From NCBI GenBank assembly GCA_003552785.1, contig PUOQ01000054.1, positions 1-16,592 of the forward strand: a stretch of 16,592 nt of DNA. The letters are read 5' to 3'. This document shows positions 1 through 6,197 of the stretch, piece by piece (positions within the stretch are counted from its first letter, which is position 1; every line of letters begins with the position of its first letter). The position numbers were made by a program, and so were the translations under genes. Source of the DNA: Dehalococcoidia bacterium (lineage in GTDB: Bacteria; Chloroflexota; Dehalococcoidia; Dehalococcoidales; CSSed11-197). The notes beneath the pieces are model-generated. The model had not been told where the DNA came from and did not search any database. It worked only from the letters and a program-made list of their open reading frames with translations.

Positions 1-1044
1 AAGGGTGGCCTGAGGTTCCATCCAGAGGAAACTGCTGACACGGTAAGGGCGCTTGCTTCATGGATGACCTGGAAAACAGCTTTGCTTGATTTGCCCCTGG
101 GAGGAGCAAAAGGTGGCATTGTCTGTAATCCGAAAGAAATGTCGTGCGGTGAACTAGAACGGTTAAGCCGGGCTTATGTTAGAAGCATTTTTCCTTTCAT
201 CGGGCCGGACAAAGACGTACCTGCTCCCGATGTTTATACCAACCCCCAGATTATGGCATGGATGGCAGATGAATATTCGATTATCGCCGGCAAGCCGCAA
301 TTTGGCGTTATAACCGGTAAGCCTGTCAGTTTGGGTGGTTCGCCCGGCAGGGGAGATGCCACTGCTCGAGGTGGAATGTATACTATTCGCGAAGCTGCCA
401 AAGAATTGGGCATTGACCTCAGTAAGGCAACCGTTGCCATACAGGGTTATGGTAATGCCGGTTACTATGCCGGGCGCCTGTGCCGGGATTTATTTGGAGC
501 CAGGATAGTTGCTGCATGCGACAGCCAGGGGAGCATTTATGCTGAGTGCGGCATAGATCCGGATGAGGCATATAGCTGCAAATGTGAAACAAAGTCGGTA
601 TGTAACCTTCCGGGTGTTGAAACCATTTCCAGTGATGATATACTCGAGCTGGACGTTGATGTCTTGATACCTGCGGCCATGGAAAATGTGATTACCAGTA
701 AAAATGCCGGCAAAGTAAAAGCCAAAATTGTGGCCGAGCTGGCCAATGGCCCAACTACTCCGGAAGCAGATGACATAATGTTTGCCAACGGAATCCACGT
801 TATTCCAGACTTTTTATGCAATGCGGGTGGTGTAACCGTTTCATATTTCGAGATGGTGCAGAATTTTTACATGTACCGCTGGGATGAAGCCGAAGTTCAC
901 CAGAAACTGGATAAAAGAATTTCTGAGGCATACCATTCTGTTTTGCAGGCCAGCAAAAAACACAAGATTAATATGCGCCAGGCGGCATATGTTGTAAGCC
1001 TTAAGACAGTTCTGGATGTTATGAAGTTAAGGGGCTGGGTCTAG
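1..1044 (+). CDS. gdhA: Glutamate dehydrogenase, 5'-truncated by window edge
   Basis: Oxidatively deaminates glutamate to 2-oxoglutarate and ammonia, or the reverse, with NAD(P); cytosolic. The reading frame is open from base 1, so the gene starts outside the window; the ATG at 64 is an internal Met. The 347 residues present lack roughly the first 70 of a normal protein of about 415. Substrate-domain motifs are intact: KGG at residues 1-3, the MTWK lysine (25), GGAKGG with the catalytic lysine (37), and APDVYT with the catalytic Asp (77). The GGSPGRGDATARG block follows, then a Rossmann GYGNAG near residues 148-153. The C-terminal blocks AELANGPTTPEAD and PDFLCNAGGVTVSYFE are conserved. An Asp (CDSQGS) ends the second Rossmann strand, which leans towards NAD, but this is not decisive. 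Leucine/phenylalanine dehydrogenases are relatives, but these blocks fit GDH best. It ends with TAG and is followed by a hairpin. Confidence 0.95.
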   Translation, partial: KGGLRFHPEETADTVRALASWMTWKTALLDLPLGGAKGGIVCNPKEMSCGELERLSRAYVRSIFPFIGPDKDVPAPDVYTNPQIMAWMADEYSIIAGKPQFGVITGKPVSLGGSPGRGDATARGGMYTIREAAKELGIDLSKATVAIQGYGNAGYYAGRLCRDLFGARIVAACDSQGSIYAECGIDPDEAYSCKCETKSVCNLPGVETISSDDILELDVDVLIPAAMENVITSKNAGKVKAKIVAELANGPTTPEADDIMFANGIHVIPDFLCNAGGVTVSYFEMVQNFYMYRWDEAEVHQKLDKRISEAYHSVLQASKKHKINMRQAAYVVSLKTVLDVMKLRGWV

Positions 1045-1081
1045 AAATAACGGCCTTTTCAGTTCCAAAATTAGCCAAAAA

Positions 1082-1120
1082 AATTTAAGGGGTAGGGCAA
1101 ACGGCCTTGCCCCTTAAATT
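1082..1120 (+). terminator. Probable terminator hairpin after gdhA
   Basis: A perfect 11-bp inverted repeat, AATTTAAGGGG at 1082-1092 and CCCCTTAAATT at 1110-1120, encloses a 17-nt loop, 37 bp past the gdhA stop. A run of A precedes it (1077-1083), and the 3' side is AT-rich (ATTAGAATAT) without a clean T run. It is therefore a hairpin of terminator type, not a textbook intrinsic terminator. Confidence 0.6.
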
Positions 1121-1217
1121 ATTAGAATATGAAAATAACAACTTTAGCCGTTTTTGAATTGATACCAAACCAGAAACTAACCTTATCCACTTTATAGCGT
1201 TATGATTGGTGTGAAAA

Positions 1218-1231
1218 TTACAGCGCTGTAA
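1218..1231. promoter_or_regulatory. 14-bp perfect palindrome upstream of lipoprotein gene
   Basis: TTACAGCGCTGTAA is a perfect 14-bp palindrome centred about 41 bp before the lipoprotein ATG and upstream of its Shine-Dalgarno sequence. Its size and symmetry suit a dimeric repressor site. As it has no loop it would make a poor RNA hairpin. No convincing -35/-10 pair was found in 1121-1250, so its position relative to a promoter is unknown. The regulator is not identifiable. Confidence 0.4.
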
Positions 1232-1265
1232 AAAGTATCTAAATTAATTTTGTGGAGGTTAGGAA

Positions 1266-2009
1266 ATGACACATAGCGTGATGGTATTTACGGTTATAAC
1301 TGTGCTGGCAGTAATTCTGGCTGGTTGCAAAGGAACCGTGAATCCCGCGCCCTCTGCTATTGACCTTGAATATGATTTTGGTAAAGGAAAGCAAGGTTGG
1401 GAGCATGGTTTTGCTGAATACTCTCCAGTTATGGAGATTGACAAAGACGGGGCAATAAAACCCCTGCCTGAAGAGCTGGGCATTGATGGTACAGGTTATT
1501 ATGTACAGAGTATGAATCGCTCAGATGATGTTTTCATGTTTTTAAAACGCCACATCGGAGCTGATGAAGGCATTGTGCCTGGCCAGACTTATCGCCTGAT
1601 TTACAACATTACTTTTGCCTCCAATGCACCCAGTGGAGCTGTGGGCATCGGCGGTGCTCCGGGCGAATCGGTGTTTTTTAAAGCAGGCGGATCTGCCCAG
1701 GAGCCAAAAGTAGTACTTGAAGATGACTATTATGTTATGAATGTGGATAAGGGTGGCGGTAATAGCGGAGAAGGCCCGGCGGCTACGATAGCAGGTGATG
1801 TAGCCAATGGAATCCCGGCAGAAGAAGCTTTTGAAAAACCGGAACTTCCTTATGCATCAGTAAATATCGAGCATGAGCATACCTATACAGTAACTGCTAC
1901 TGAAGACGGAGACCTCTGGTTGCTGGTAGGCACCGATTCGGGATTTGAAGGACTGACCGGTCTTTACTACCAGAATATCAGCGTAACCCTTGAGCCGGTT
2001 GATGAATAG
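1266..2009 (+). CDS. Putative secreted lipoprotein of unknown function
   Basis: A 247-residue protein with a short hydrophobic signal (residues 6-19) ending in a lipobox, ILAGC, with the lipidated Cys at 21. It should be exported and anchored on the outer face of the cytoplasmic membrane. The start is well supported: GGAGG at 1254-1258 lies 7 nt before the ATG. The mature part is acidic and rich in Gly, Glu and aromatics, with alternating beta-like segments. It includes the blocks NRSDDVFMFLKR, GIGGAPGES, YVMNVDKGGG and LLVGTDSGFEG, which look like conserved family signatures. I recall similar blocks in uncharacterised bacterial secreted proteins but know no assigned function. A jelly-roll or carbohydrate-binding-like beta sandwich is plausible but speculative. 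It appears monocistronic: a hairpin separates it from gdhA and a strong terminator follows. It ends with TAG. Confidence 0.8.
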   Translation: MTHSVMVFTVITVLAVILAGCKGTVNPAPSAIDLEYDFGKGKQGWEHGFAEYSPVMEIDKDGAIKPLPEELGIDGTGYYVQSMNRSDDVFMFLKRHIGADEGIVPGQTYRLIYNITFASNAPSGAVGIGGAPGESVFFKAGGSAQEPKVVLEDDYYVMNVDKGGGNSGEGPAATIAGDVANGIPAEEAFEKPELPYASVNIEHEHTYTVTATEDGDLWLLVGTDSGFEGLTGLYYQNISVTLEPVDE

Positions 2010-2033
2010 TTAAAAATTAAATATCAGTTTAGT

Positions 2034-2074
2034 AAAAGGATGTTATGGTTAAAGTTCAACCATAACATCCTTTT
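2034..2074. terminator. Strong bidirectional terminator between convergent genes
   Basis: A perfect 17-bp inverted repeat runs from 2034-2050 (AAAAGGATGTTATGGTT) to 2058-2074, with a 7-nt loop. On the plus strand the stem ends in TTTT followed by CTTTTA. On the minus strand the same arm gives TTTT. It serves the lipoprotein gene on one side and the Rieske gene on the other. The Rieske stop codon and its last codons lie inside the stem. Confidence 0.9.
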
Positions 2075-2399
2075 CTTTTACTTCTACCTTAAACACCTTA
2101 AGGGGCTTTGGTTTTTTTACCGCTTTAGCTATTGCTCCAGTAACCCCGCTGAAATCAGTCCATTGGATCACTTCGCCCGTTTTCAAATTAAATTTTGATT
2201 TATGCAGGGGGCAGGTTACCACATGACCATCCAGATCACCTTTTGACAATTTACCTCCAAGGTGGGGGCATTTGTTGGTGCTTGCATAAAATTCATCACC
2301 TTCACGGGCAATCAATACGTCTTTGCGGTTGATTTCAATGTTTTTCATTTCACCGTTTGCCAGGTCGCCAGTATTAATGGCTTTGTAAAATTCAGACAT
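2049..2399 (-). CDS. Rieske-type [2Fe-2S] ferredoxin (NirD/BphF-like)
   Basis: A small soluble electron carrier of 116 residues, the normal size for NirD-like or dioxygenase-type Rieske ferredoxins. The cluster ligands are in place: C44-P-H46 (CPHLGG) and C63-P-L-H66 (CPLH), with 16 residues between H46 and C63. There is no signal peptide or membrane helix, so it is cytosolic, unlike Rieske subunits of bc complexes. It lies 17 bp downstream of a flavin reductase gene in the same direction, which suggests that the two form an NAD(P)H to FAD to Rieske chain. No oxygenase or nitrite reductase large subunit is nearby, so the final acceptor is unknown. AAAGGAG (2418-2412) overlaps the upstream stop codon and sits 12 nt from the ATG, a rather long spacing. 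The end overlaps the terminator stem. Confidence 0.92.
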   Translation of the reverse strand: MSEFYKAINTGDLANGEMKNIEINRKDVLIAREGDEFYASTNKCPHLGGKLSKGDLDGHVVTCPLHKSKFNLKTGEVIQWTDFSGVTGAIAKAVKKPKPLKVFKVEVKEKDVMVEL

Positions 2400-2416
2400 A
2401 ATATTATCATTCTCCT

Positions 2417-3151
2417 TTATTGGTAACCGGTAAATGCGTCAAATTTTATCCGTTTTGAAGAAACACCCAAAGCGGTAACGTGTTCTAGCATGCTCCCAAG
2501 CATTCCCGGGGGGCCTGATATGTAGAACAACCTTTCGTCATAATCGGGCACCATTTGGGCTATGGCATCTTTGTCAATATAACCCTGAATAAGATTGGAG
2601 GAAGCACTGCCATCTTTTCGGGAAACAAAATGTAAAACCCTGGCATTTTCAAGGTTTAATGCATCAAGTTCACTTCTGAATATAATATCCTCTGCGCTCC
2701 GACTGGCATACAGTAAAGTAATATCGTAGGGGAGTCGTTTTTGTTTTACATAAATAAGCATGCTCCTCAAGGGCGTAATTCCAATACCACCGCATATAAA
2801 ACACAGCTTTTCTCTTTTACGGGTCAAAGTAAATGACCCTTCCGGCCCCTCAATAAGTGCCCAGGTGCCCGGAGTGGCGTGATCAAGAGCTGTGGAATAA
2901 ACACTGTTTGTAATGCGCTTGGTAAACTCTATATAACCCTTCTCGGTAGGTGAGCTGGAAAATGAAAAATGGTGAACATGATGCTTGCCATCGATATCCA
3001 GGGTAACGTAGAAGTATTGGCCGGGCCGGTATCTTACCCCGGGCTGATTAATTGCAAAGCGAAAAGATTTAACGCCCGGTGTACGGTTTATAATTTGTGT
3101 TATATTAGATTCAAATTGCCACATAAAAATTATAGTATATCTTAAATGCAT
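2417..3151 (-). CDS. FAD/NAD(P)H-dependent ferredoxin reductase-like oxidoreductase
   Basis: A flavoprotein of the ferredoxin-NADP reductase superfamily that moves electrons between NAD(P)H and a one-electron carrier. From the first Met of 244 residues: RPGQY (42-46) and HHFSFSS (60-66) form the FAD site, the latter in place of the usual RxYS. GPEGSF (102-107) follows. CGGIGITP (120-127) binds the NAD(P) pyrophosphate. SGPPGM (212-217) is the C-terminal nucleotide motif, and the protein ends FDAFTGY. No plant-type 2Fe-2S domain is attached, so the partner is probably the Rieske ferredoxin encoded 17 bp downstream. The start is uncertain: the ATG at 3151 has only a weak GAAG about 8 nt upstream. 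The ATG at 3124 (Met10) gives a more family-like N-terminus but has no Shine-Dalgarno, only a TATAAT just upstream. Confidence 0.88.
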   Translation of the reverse strand: MHLRYTIIFMWQFESNITQIINRTPGVKSFRFAINQPGVRYRPGQYFYVTLDIDGKHHVHHFSFSSSPTEKGYIEFTKRITNSVYSTALDHATPGTWALIEGPEGSFTLTRKREKLCFICGGIGITPLRSMLIYVKQKRLPYDITLLYASRSAEDIIFRSELDALNLENARVLHFVSRKDGSASSNLIQGYIDKDAIAQMVPDYDERLFYISGPPGMLGSMLEHVTALGVSSKRIKFDAFTGYQ

Positions 3152-3223
3152 TATATTACTTCAGTCAATTATTGTGCATTAATTATGTAAAGTAGTCAGG
3201 TTTTACGATTGGTGATATGACAT

Positions 3224-3260
3224 AACAAATATAGTGCGAACCACTATTAAACAAATATAG
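3224..3260. promoter_or_regulatory. Paired 11-bp direct repeats flanking a 17-bp palindrome
   Basis: AACAAATATAG occurs at 3224-3234 and again at 3250-3260, 26 bp apart start to start. The first copy overlaps an interrupted palindrome, ATAGTG(N5)CACTAT at 3231-3247. The block lies 73-109 bp upstream of the reductase start and about 150 bp beyond the ftsZ stop, so it most likely belongs to the redox operon. The arrangement resembles a binding site for a dimeric or tandem regulator. No reliable -35/-10 pair could be placed; TTGACT (3168-3163) followed 18 bp later by TAAGAT is the best, weak, candidate. Confidence 0.4.
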
Positions 3261-3343
3261 TTGACATAAATATTTAATTAAAACGAAATTATGGTTAAAT
3301 GGTTTTGAAAACAGTGGCAATTATTTAGAAGGATGAACAAAGA

Positions 3344-3375
3344 AGAAAGGCCTGGATCTGATTCCAGGCCTTTCT
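3344..3375 (-). terminator. Intrinsic terminator of the ftsA-ftsZ operon
   Basis: A perfect 13-bp GC-containing stem, TCCAGGCCTTTCT against AGAAAGGCCTGGA, with a 6-nt loop. It lies 32 bp past the ftsZ stop and is followed on the minus strand by TCTTTG. It closes the division operon before the redox operon. Confidence 0.85.
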
Positions 3376-3407
3376 AAATTGCAATTGCTTTTTAGACTAT
3401 TTTTATT

Positions 3408-4532
3408 CTATCTTCGTAACCCGGCGCTCGATCTTGTCGGGTGATTTTTCTGCTGGTTTTGGCGGGTTGAAATAAAACGCCCCAGCCGCTGAAAACTGGG
3501 CACTTCGAGTTCTGCTTCGGTTTTTATGTTTCTAAGGATCTTGTTTATTTCGTCATCCCTGCTTACCGTTTTGCCGTTTTTGGGTGCATTAAACCCGGTG
3601 GCAATTAATGTGAGGCGAACCTCTTCTTCGCCATGGTTGTCGTTTGTTACGCCGAAAATAACGTTTGCTTCCGGATCAACCTGCTGGCGAATAACTTCTG
3701 CAGCTTCATTTACTTCAAACAGGGTCAAGTCGCTGTTTCCGGATATGTTGAATATCACACCCCGGGCTCCATTTACCGATACGTCGAGCAAGGGGCCGCT
3801 CAATGCGTCCTGTGCAGCTGCCACGGCCCTGTTTTTGCCCGAACCTTTTCCAATGCTCATCCATGCCGGGCCGGCGTCTTTCATGACCGCTTTAACATCG
3901 GCAAAATCAAGGTTGATAATACCCGGGACTGTAATAACTTCTGCGATTGCCTGTACACCGTGGCACAGGGTTTCGTCTACCAGTTTAAAGGCTCCGTCCA
4001 TTCCCATTTTATCGTCGCATATTGAAAACAGCCTTTCATTGGGGATAATTATCATCGTGTCAACATAGTCTACCAGCTCATTTATTCCTTCTTCGGCAAC
4101 TTCTGCTCGCCTTGCCCCTTCAAAGGCAAATGGTTTGGTTACTACTCCGATAGTAAGAGCACCAGTGTCTTTACTGGCTTTTGCAACAACCGGAGCTGAA
4201 CCGGTTCCGGTGCCGCCACCCATTCCGGCGGTGATAAAAACCATGTCGGCACCATCAACCAGCTGCTTGATATCGCTGATGCTTTCTTCAGCGGCTTCAT
4301 GACCTTTTCGGTTGTTGCCGCCCGCACCCAGGCCTCGAGTACAGCGCTCTCCGAGCTGTATGCGGGTTGGTGCTTCAGTTATAGCCAGGTGTTGGGCATC
4401 GGTGTTCATTGCAATAAATTCCACTCCCCGTATTTGTTCCCTGATCATACGGGTAATAGCGTTACACCCAGCTCCACCCAGGCCAATAACTTTTATGTTG
4501 GCCCCATTTGGAACATAACTTACCTTTCCCAC
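3408..4532 (-). CDS. ftsZ: Cell division GTPase FtsZ
   Basis: A tubulin homologue that polymerises into the Z ring and recruits the division machinery. It has 374 residues. It shows GLGGAGCNA (17-25), the tubulin signature GGGTGTGSAP (105-114) that contacts GTP phosphates, the FAFEGARR segment (135-142), and the T7 loop NLDFADVK (207-214) whose Asp completes the GTPase site in the next subunit. The globular part ends near residue 313. A short linker of about 28 residues follows, then LEVPSFQRL (342-350), which matches the conserved FtsA-binding peptide. Unusually, that peptide is not terminal: a basic, Gln/Arg/Ser-rich tail of about 24 residues follows. The start is GTG with AAAGGAG 11 nt upstream. 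It lies 30 bp downstream of ftsA, the classical order. It ends with TAG. Confidence 0.97.
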   Translation of the reverse strand: MGKVSYVPNGANIKVIGLGGAGCNAITRMIREQIRGVEFIAMNTDAQHLAITEAPTRIQLGERCTRGLGAGGNNRKGHEAAEESISDIKQLVDGADMVFITAGMGGGTGTGSAPVVAKASKDTGALTIGVVTKPFAFEGARRAEVAEEGINELVDYVDTMIIIPNERLFSICDDKMGMDGAFKLVDETLCHGVQAIAEVITVPGIINLDFADVKAVMKDAGPAWMSIGKGSGKNRAVAAAQDALSGPLLDVSVNGARGVIFNISGNSDLTLFEVNEAAEVIRQQVDPEANVIFGVTNDNHGEEEVRLTLIATGFNAPKNGKTVSRDDEINKILRNIKTEAELEVPSFQRLGRFISTRQNQQKNHPTRSSAGLRR

Positions 4533-4562
4533 TGAATAATTTTCTCCTTTAATTTTTAGATT

Positions 4563-5795
4563 TTATTTTCTTGCCAGGAATTTAAACAAGCGATTTAATA
4601 ATCCGTCTTTGACGAAACCATTGTTTGAGATTTCGGGCAGATACTGGTTATCCAGGCTTTCGAGTTTCCATATCAATAAACCGGCGCTGGCTGCAAAAGC
4701 AGGGTTGGAAATGTTATCGGCTACACCCGATAGCCTCGGGGGGCGGCCGATTCTGCAGGGCATGTTTGTTATCTCCTGAAACATCTCGCAAATACCAGGC
4801 AAGTTTGCAGTACCCCCGGTAACTACTATTCCAGCTGGAAGCAAAGTCGGCGGTTCCTGTTTCTCCCCCATTTCTTTTTGTACCTGTATTACAACAAGGC
4901 GGATTAATTCTTCGACCCTTATGTTTATTATGTCATGTAAATCTTTAAGCGGAATGGTGTGGCCTTCTTCGATCTGGCATTCATCATCATCTTTGAACGC
5001 TCCGGGTACCAGTGAGCCATACTGTAATTTGAGCTCTTCTGCAATTTCAAGAGAAACTCCAAGACCCAGTGAGATGTCTCTGGTGATCTGGTTGCCTCCT
5101 ACTGATACGCATGACGAATAATAAATACTGTTATCCTTGTAAACGGCAATGGTGCTCGAGCCTCCGCCGATGTCGATCATCAATACACCGTCACGCTTTT
5201 CGTCTTCCTGGAGAATAGCGCCGGCACTTGAAAGCGGTTCGAAGACAATGGCGTCTGTGCTTACCCCGGTGCCGGACATGCACTTGTTCAGGTTTTCTAC
5301 TGCAGTGAAAGAAGCAGTAACGGTGTGTGTTTCGACATCCAGCCGGTAGCAGTGCATTCCAACCGGGTTTTTGACTCCGTCCTGGCCGTCAACCCGGTAG
5401 TAGCGGGGTATCTGATGGAGCACTACTTCATCCGGTCCTATGTTTTCTCTTCTGGATATTCCAAGTACCCTTTTGATATCGGCGGGGCGTACGGTTTGTT
5501 TTTTATTTCCGGTTATACTGATTACGCCCCGTCTGTTAGAAGAAGAAACATGATTTCCGCCAATAGTAATAACAGCTGAATCCATGCGGCAACCAGCAGT
5601 CTGCTCGGCTGCTTTTATGGACTTTCGAACTGATTCCCTGGCTTCATTGATGTTTATTACCTGACTTTTTTGCAGGCCGTATGCTGAAGATACACCTAAA
5701 CCAAGGATGCGCAGGCCAGTGCCATCGGTTTCGGCAATAAACGAACACACCTTGGTAGTGCCAATGTCGATGGCACCTATTTTCCTGGCTTTCAA
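4563..5795 (-). CDS. ftsA: Cell division protein FtsA
   Basis: An actin-like ATPase that tethers FtsZ to the membrane and recruits later division proteins. It has 410 residues, the usual length. Actin-fold motifs are phosphate-1 IDIGTTKV (9-16), phosphate-2 MIDIGGGSS (206-214) and the adenosine motif VTGGTANLPG (325-334). Between the first two lies the FtsA-specific 1C domain (about 85-165), with the SHS2-type stretch typical of the family. The C-terminal GLLNRLFKFLARK is a basic amphipathic helix, the membrane-targeting sequence. The start is TTG, fixed by a strong AGGAGG (5806-5801) 5 nt upstream; this lies directly after the stop of the preceding small gene, with only 12 bp between the genes, so translation is probably coupled. 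No ftsQ or mur genes precede it. Confidence 0.96.
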   Translation of the reverse strand: MKARKIGAIDIGTTKVCSFIAETDGTGLRILGLGVSSAYGLQKSQVININEARESVRKSIKAAEQTAGCRMDSAVITIGGNHVSSSNRRGVISITGNKKQTVRPADIKRVLGISRRENIGPDEVVLHQIPRYYRVDGQDGVKNPVGMHCYRLDVETHTVTASFTAVENLNKCMSGTGVSTDAIVFEPLSSAGAILQEDEKRDGVLMIDIGGGSSTIAVYKDNSIYYSSCVSVGGNQITRDISLGLGVSLEIAEELKLQYGSLVPGAFKDDDECQIEEGHTIPLKDLHDIINIRVEELIRLVVIQVQKEMGEKQEPPTLLPAGIVVTGGTANLPGICEMFQEITNMPCRIGRPPRLSGVADNISNPAFAASAGLLIWKLESLDNQYLPEISNNGFVKDGLLNRLFKFLARK

Positions 5796-5807
5796 TCTGC
5801 CCTCCTG

Positions 5808-6032
5808 TTATTTTTTACCGTTATTATTTGTATTGCGAAAATGTACGTTCCACTTGTTGGAAATTGAGCTGATAAAATTCTTAACCTCCGGGTTGGGAGC
5901 ACGGTAGAGTTCGGCTAAAAATCCGTGGAGTAATTCGCCACCGCTCATGCCGGCAGTGGGTTCCTGCGGTCCAGGCAGGTTGATGTGGACTATCTCGGTC
6001 ATTAACTTTTGGTATTCAATTGCTGATCCCAT
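5808..6032 (-). CDS. Small hypothetical protein, first gene of the ftsA-ftsZ operon
   Basis: A 74-residue protein that I do not recognise. The frame is open up to a GTG at 6080, but the ATG at 6032 is the better start because AGGAGG (6048-6043) sits 10 nt upstream of it. Composition is mixed: a helical, moderately hydrophobic N-terminal half, a Gly/Pro-rich centre (PGPQEPTAGMSGGE), a second helix-like stretch (ELLHGFLAELYRAP), and a polar Asn/Lys-rich tail (NTNNNGKK). There is no signal peptide or transmembrane segment, so it should be cytosolic. It lies 12 bp upstream of ftsA with the ftsA ribosome site in between. A promoter candidate (TTGACT, N18, TAAAAT) lies about 40 bp upstream of the ATG. 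Its position where FtsQ or a division regulator is often encoded suggests a link to division, but this is guilt by association only. Confidence 0.7.
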   Translation of the reverse strand: MGSAIEYQKLMTEIVHINLPGPQEPTAGMSGGELLHGFLAELYRAPNPEVKNFISSISNKWNVHFRNTNNNGKK

Positions 6033-6069
6033 TTCGAAAATTCCTCCTGTGTTTTTAAGTTTAGCCAAG

Positions 6070-6099
6070 ATTTTAAACACGCTTTAAACGAACAGTCAA
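6070..6099 (-). promoter_or_regulatory. Sigma70-type promoter candidate for the division operon
   Basis: On the minus strand TTGACT (6099-6094) and TAAAAT (6075-6070) each match the consensus hexamers at 5 of 6 positions with an 18-bp spacer. Transcription would start near 6063, leaving a leader of about 30 nt that contains the AGGAGG of the 74-aa gene. Two tandem GTCCTAAT elements lie immediately upstream of the -35, the position where an activator commonly binds. Confidence 0.55.
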
Positions 6100-6104
6100 A
6101 TATC

Positions 6105-6165
6105 GTCCTAATTTGTCCTAATAAGTTCCATAATAATAATGCCACTTGATTATATTTGTCCTAAC
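6105..6165. promoter_or_regulatory. Three GTCCTAA operator-like elements between divergent promoters
   Basis: GTCCTAAT at 6105-6112 and 6115-6122 are tandem with a 10-bp period, one helical turn. A third copy, GTCCTAAC, is at 6158-6165. The second and third share the longer core TTTGTCCTAA. A TTTGTC/GACAAA inverted pair (6155-6160 and 6177-6182) also flanks the -10 of the plus-strand promoter. The tandem pair abuts the -35 of the division operon. The single copy lies inside the spacer of the DUF5343 promoter. The bound factor is unknown. Confidence 0.5.
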
Positions 6166-6174
6166 AGTTAAAAT
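6146..6174 (+). promoter_or_regulatory. Sigma70-type promoter candidate for the DUF5343 gene
   Basis: TTGATT (6146-6151) and TAAAAT (6169-6174) are separated by exactly 17 bp. The predicted start near 6181 leaves a leader of about 17 nt containing the AAGGA ribosome site. A GTCCTAAC element occupies the spacer, a position typical of a repressor site. Confidence 0.55.
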
Positions 6175-6197
6175 GAGACAAATTTTTAAGGAATATT

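Noticed and set aside
3526..4068. 180-aa open frame on the plus strand across ftsZ
   Set aside because: It is antisense to the conserved ftsZ coding region, without a ribosome site or recognisable motifs; its openness follows from ftsZ codon usage.
6033..6080. Sixteen-residue N-terminal extension of the 74-aa gene from a GTG at 6080
   Set aside because: The promoter -10 candidate (6075-6070) lies inside it, and the strong AGGAGG at 6048-6043 points to the ATG at 6032.
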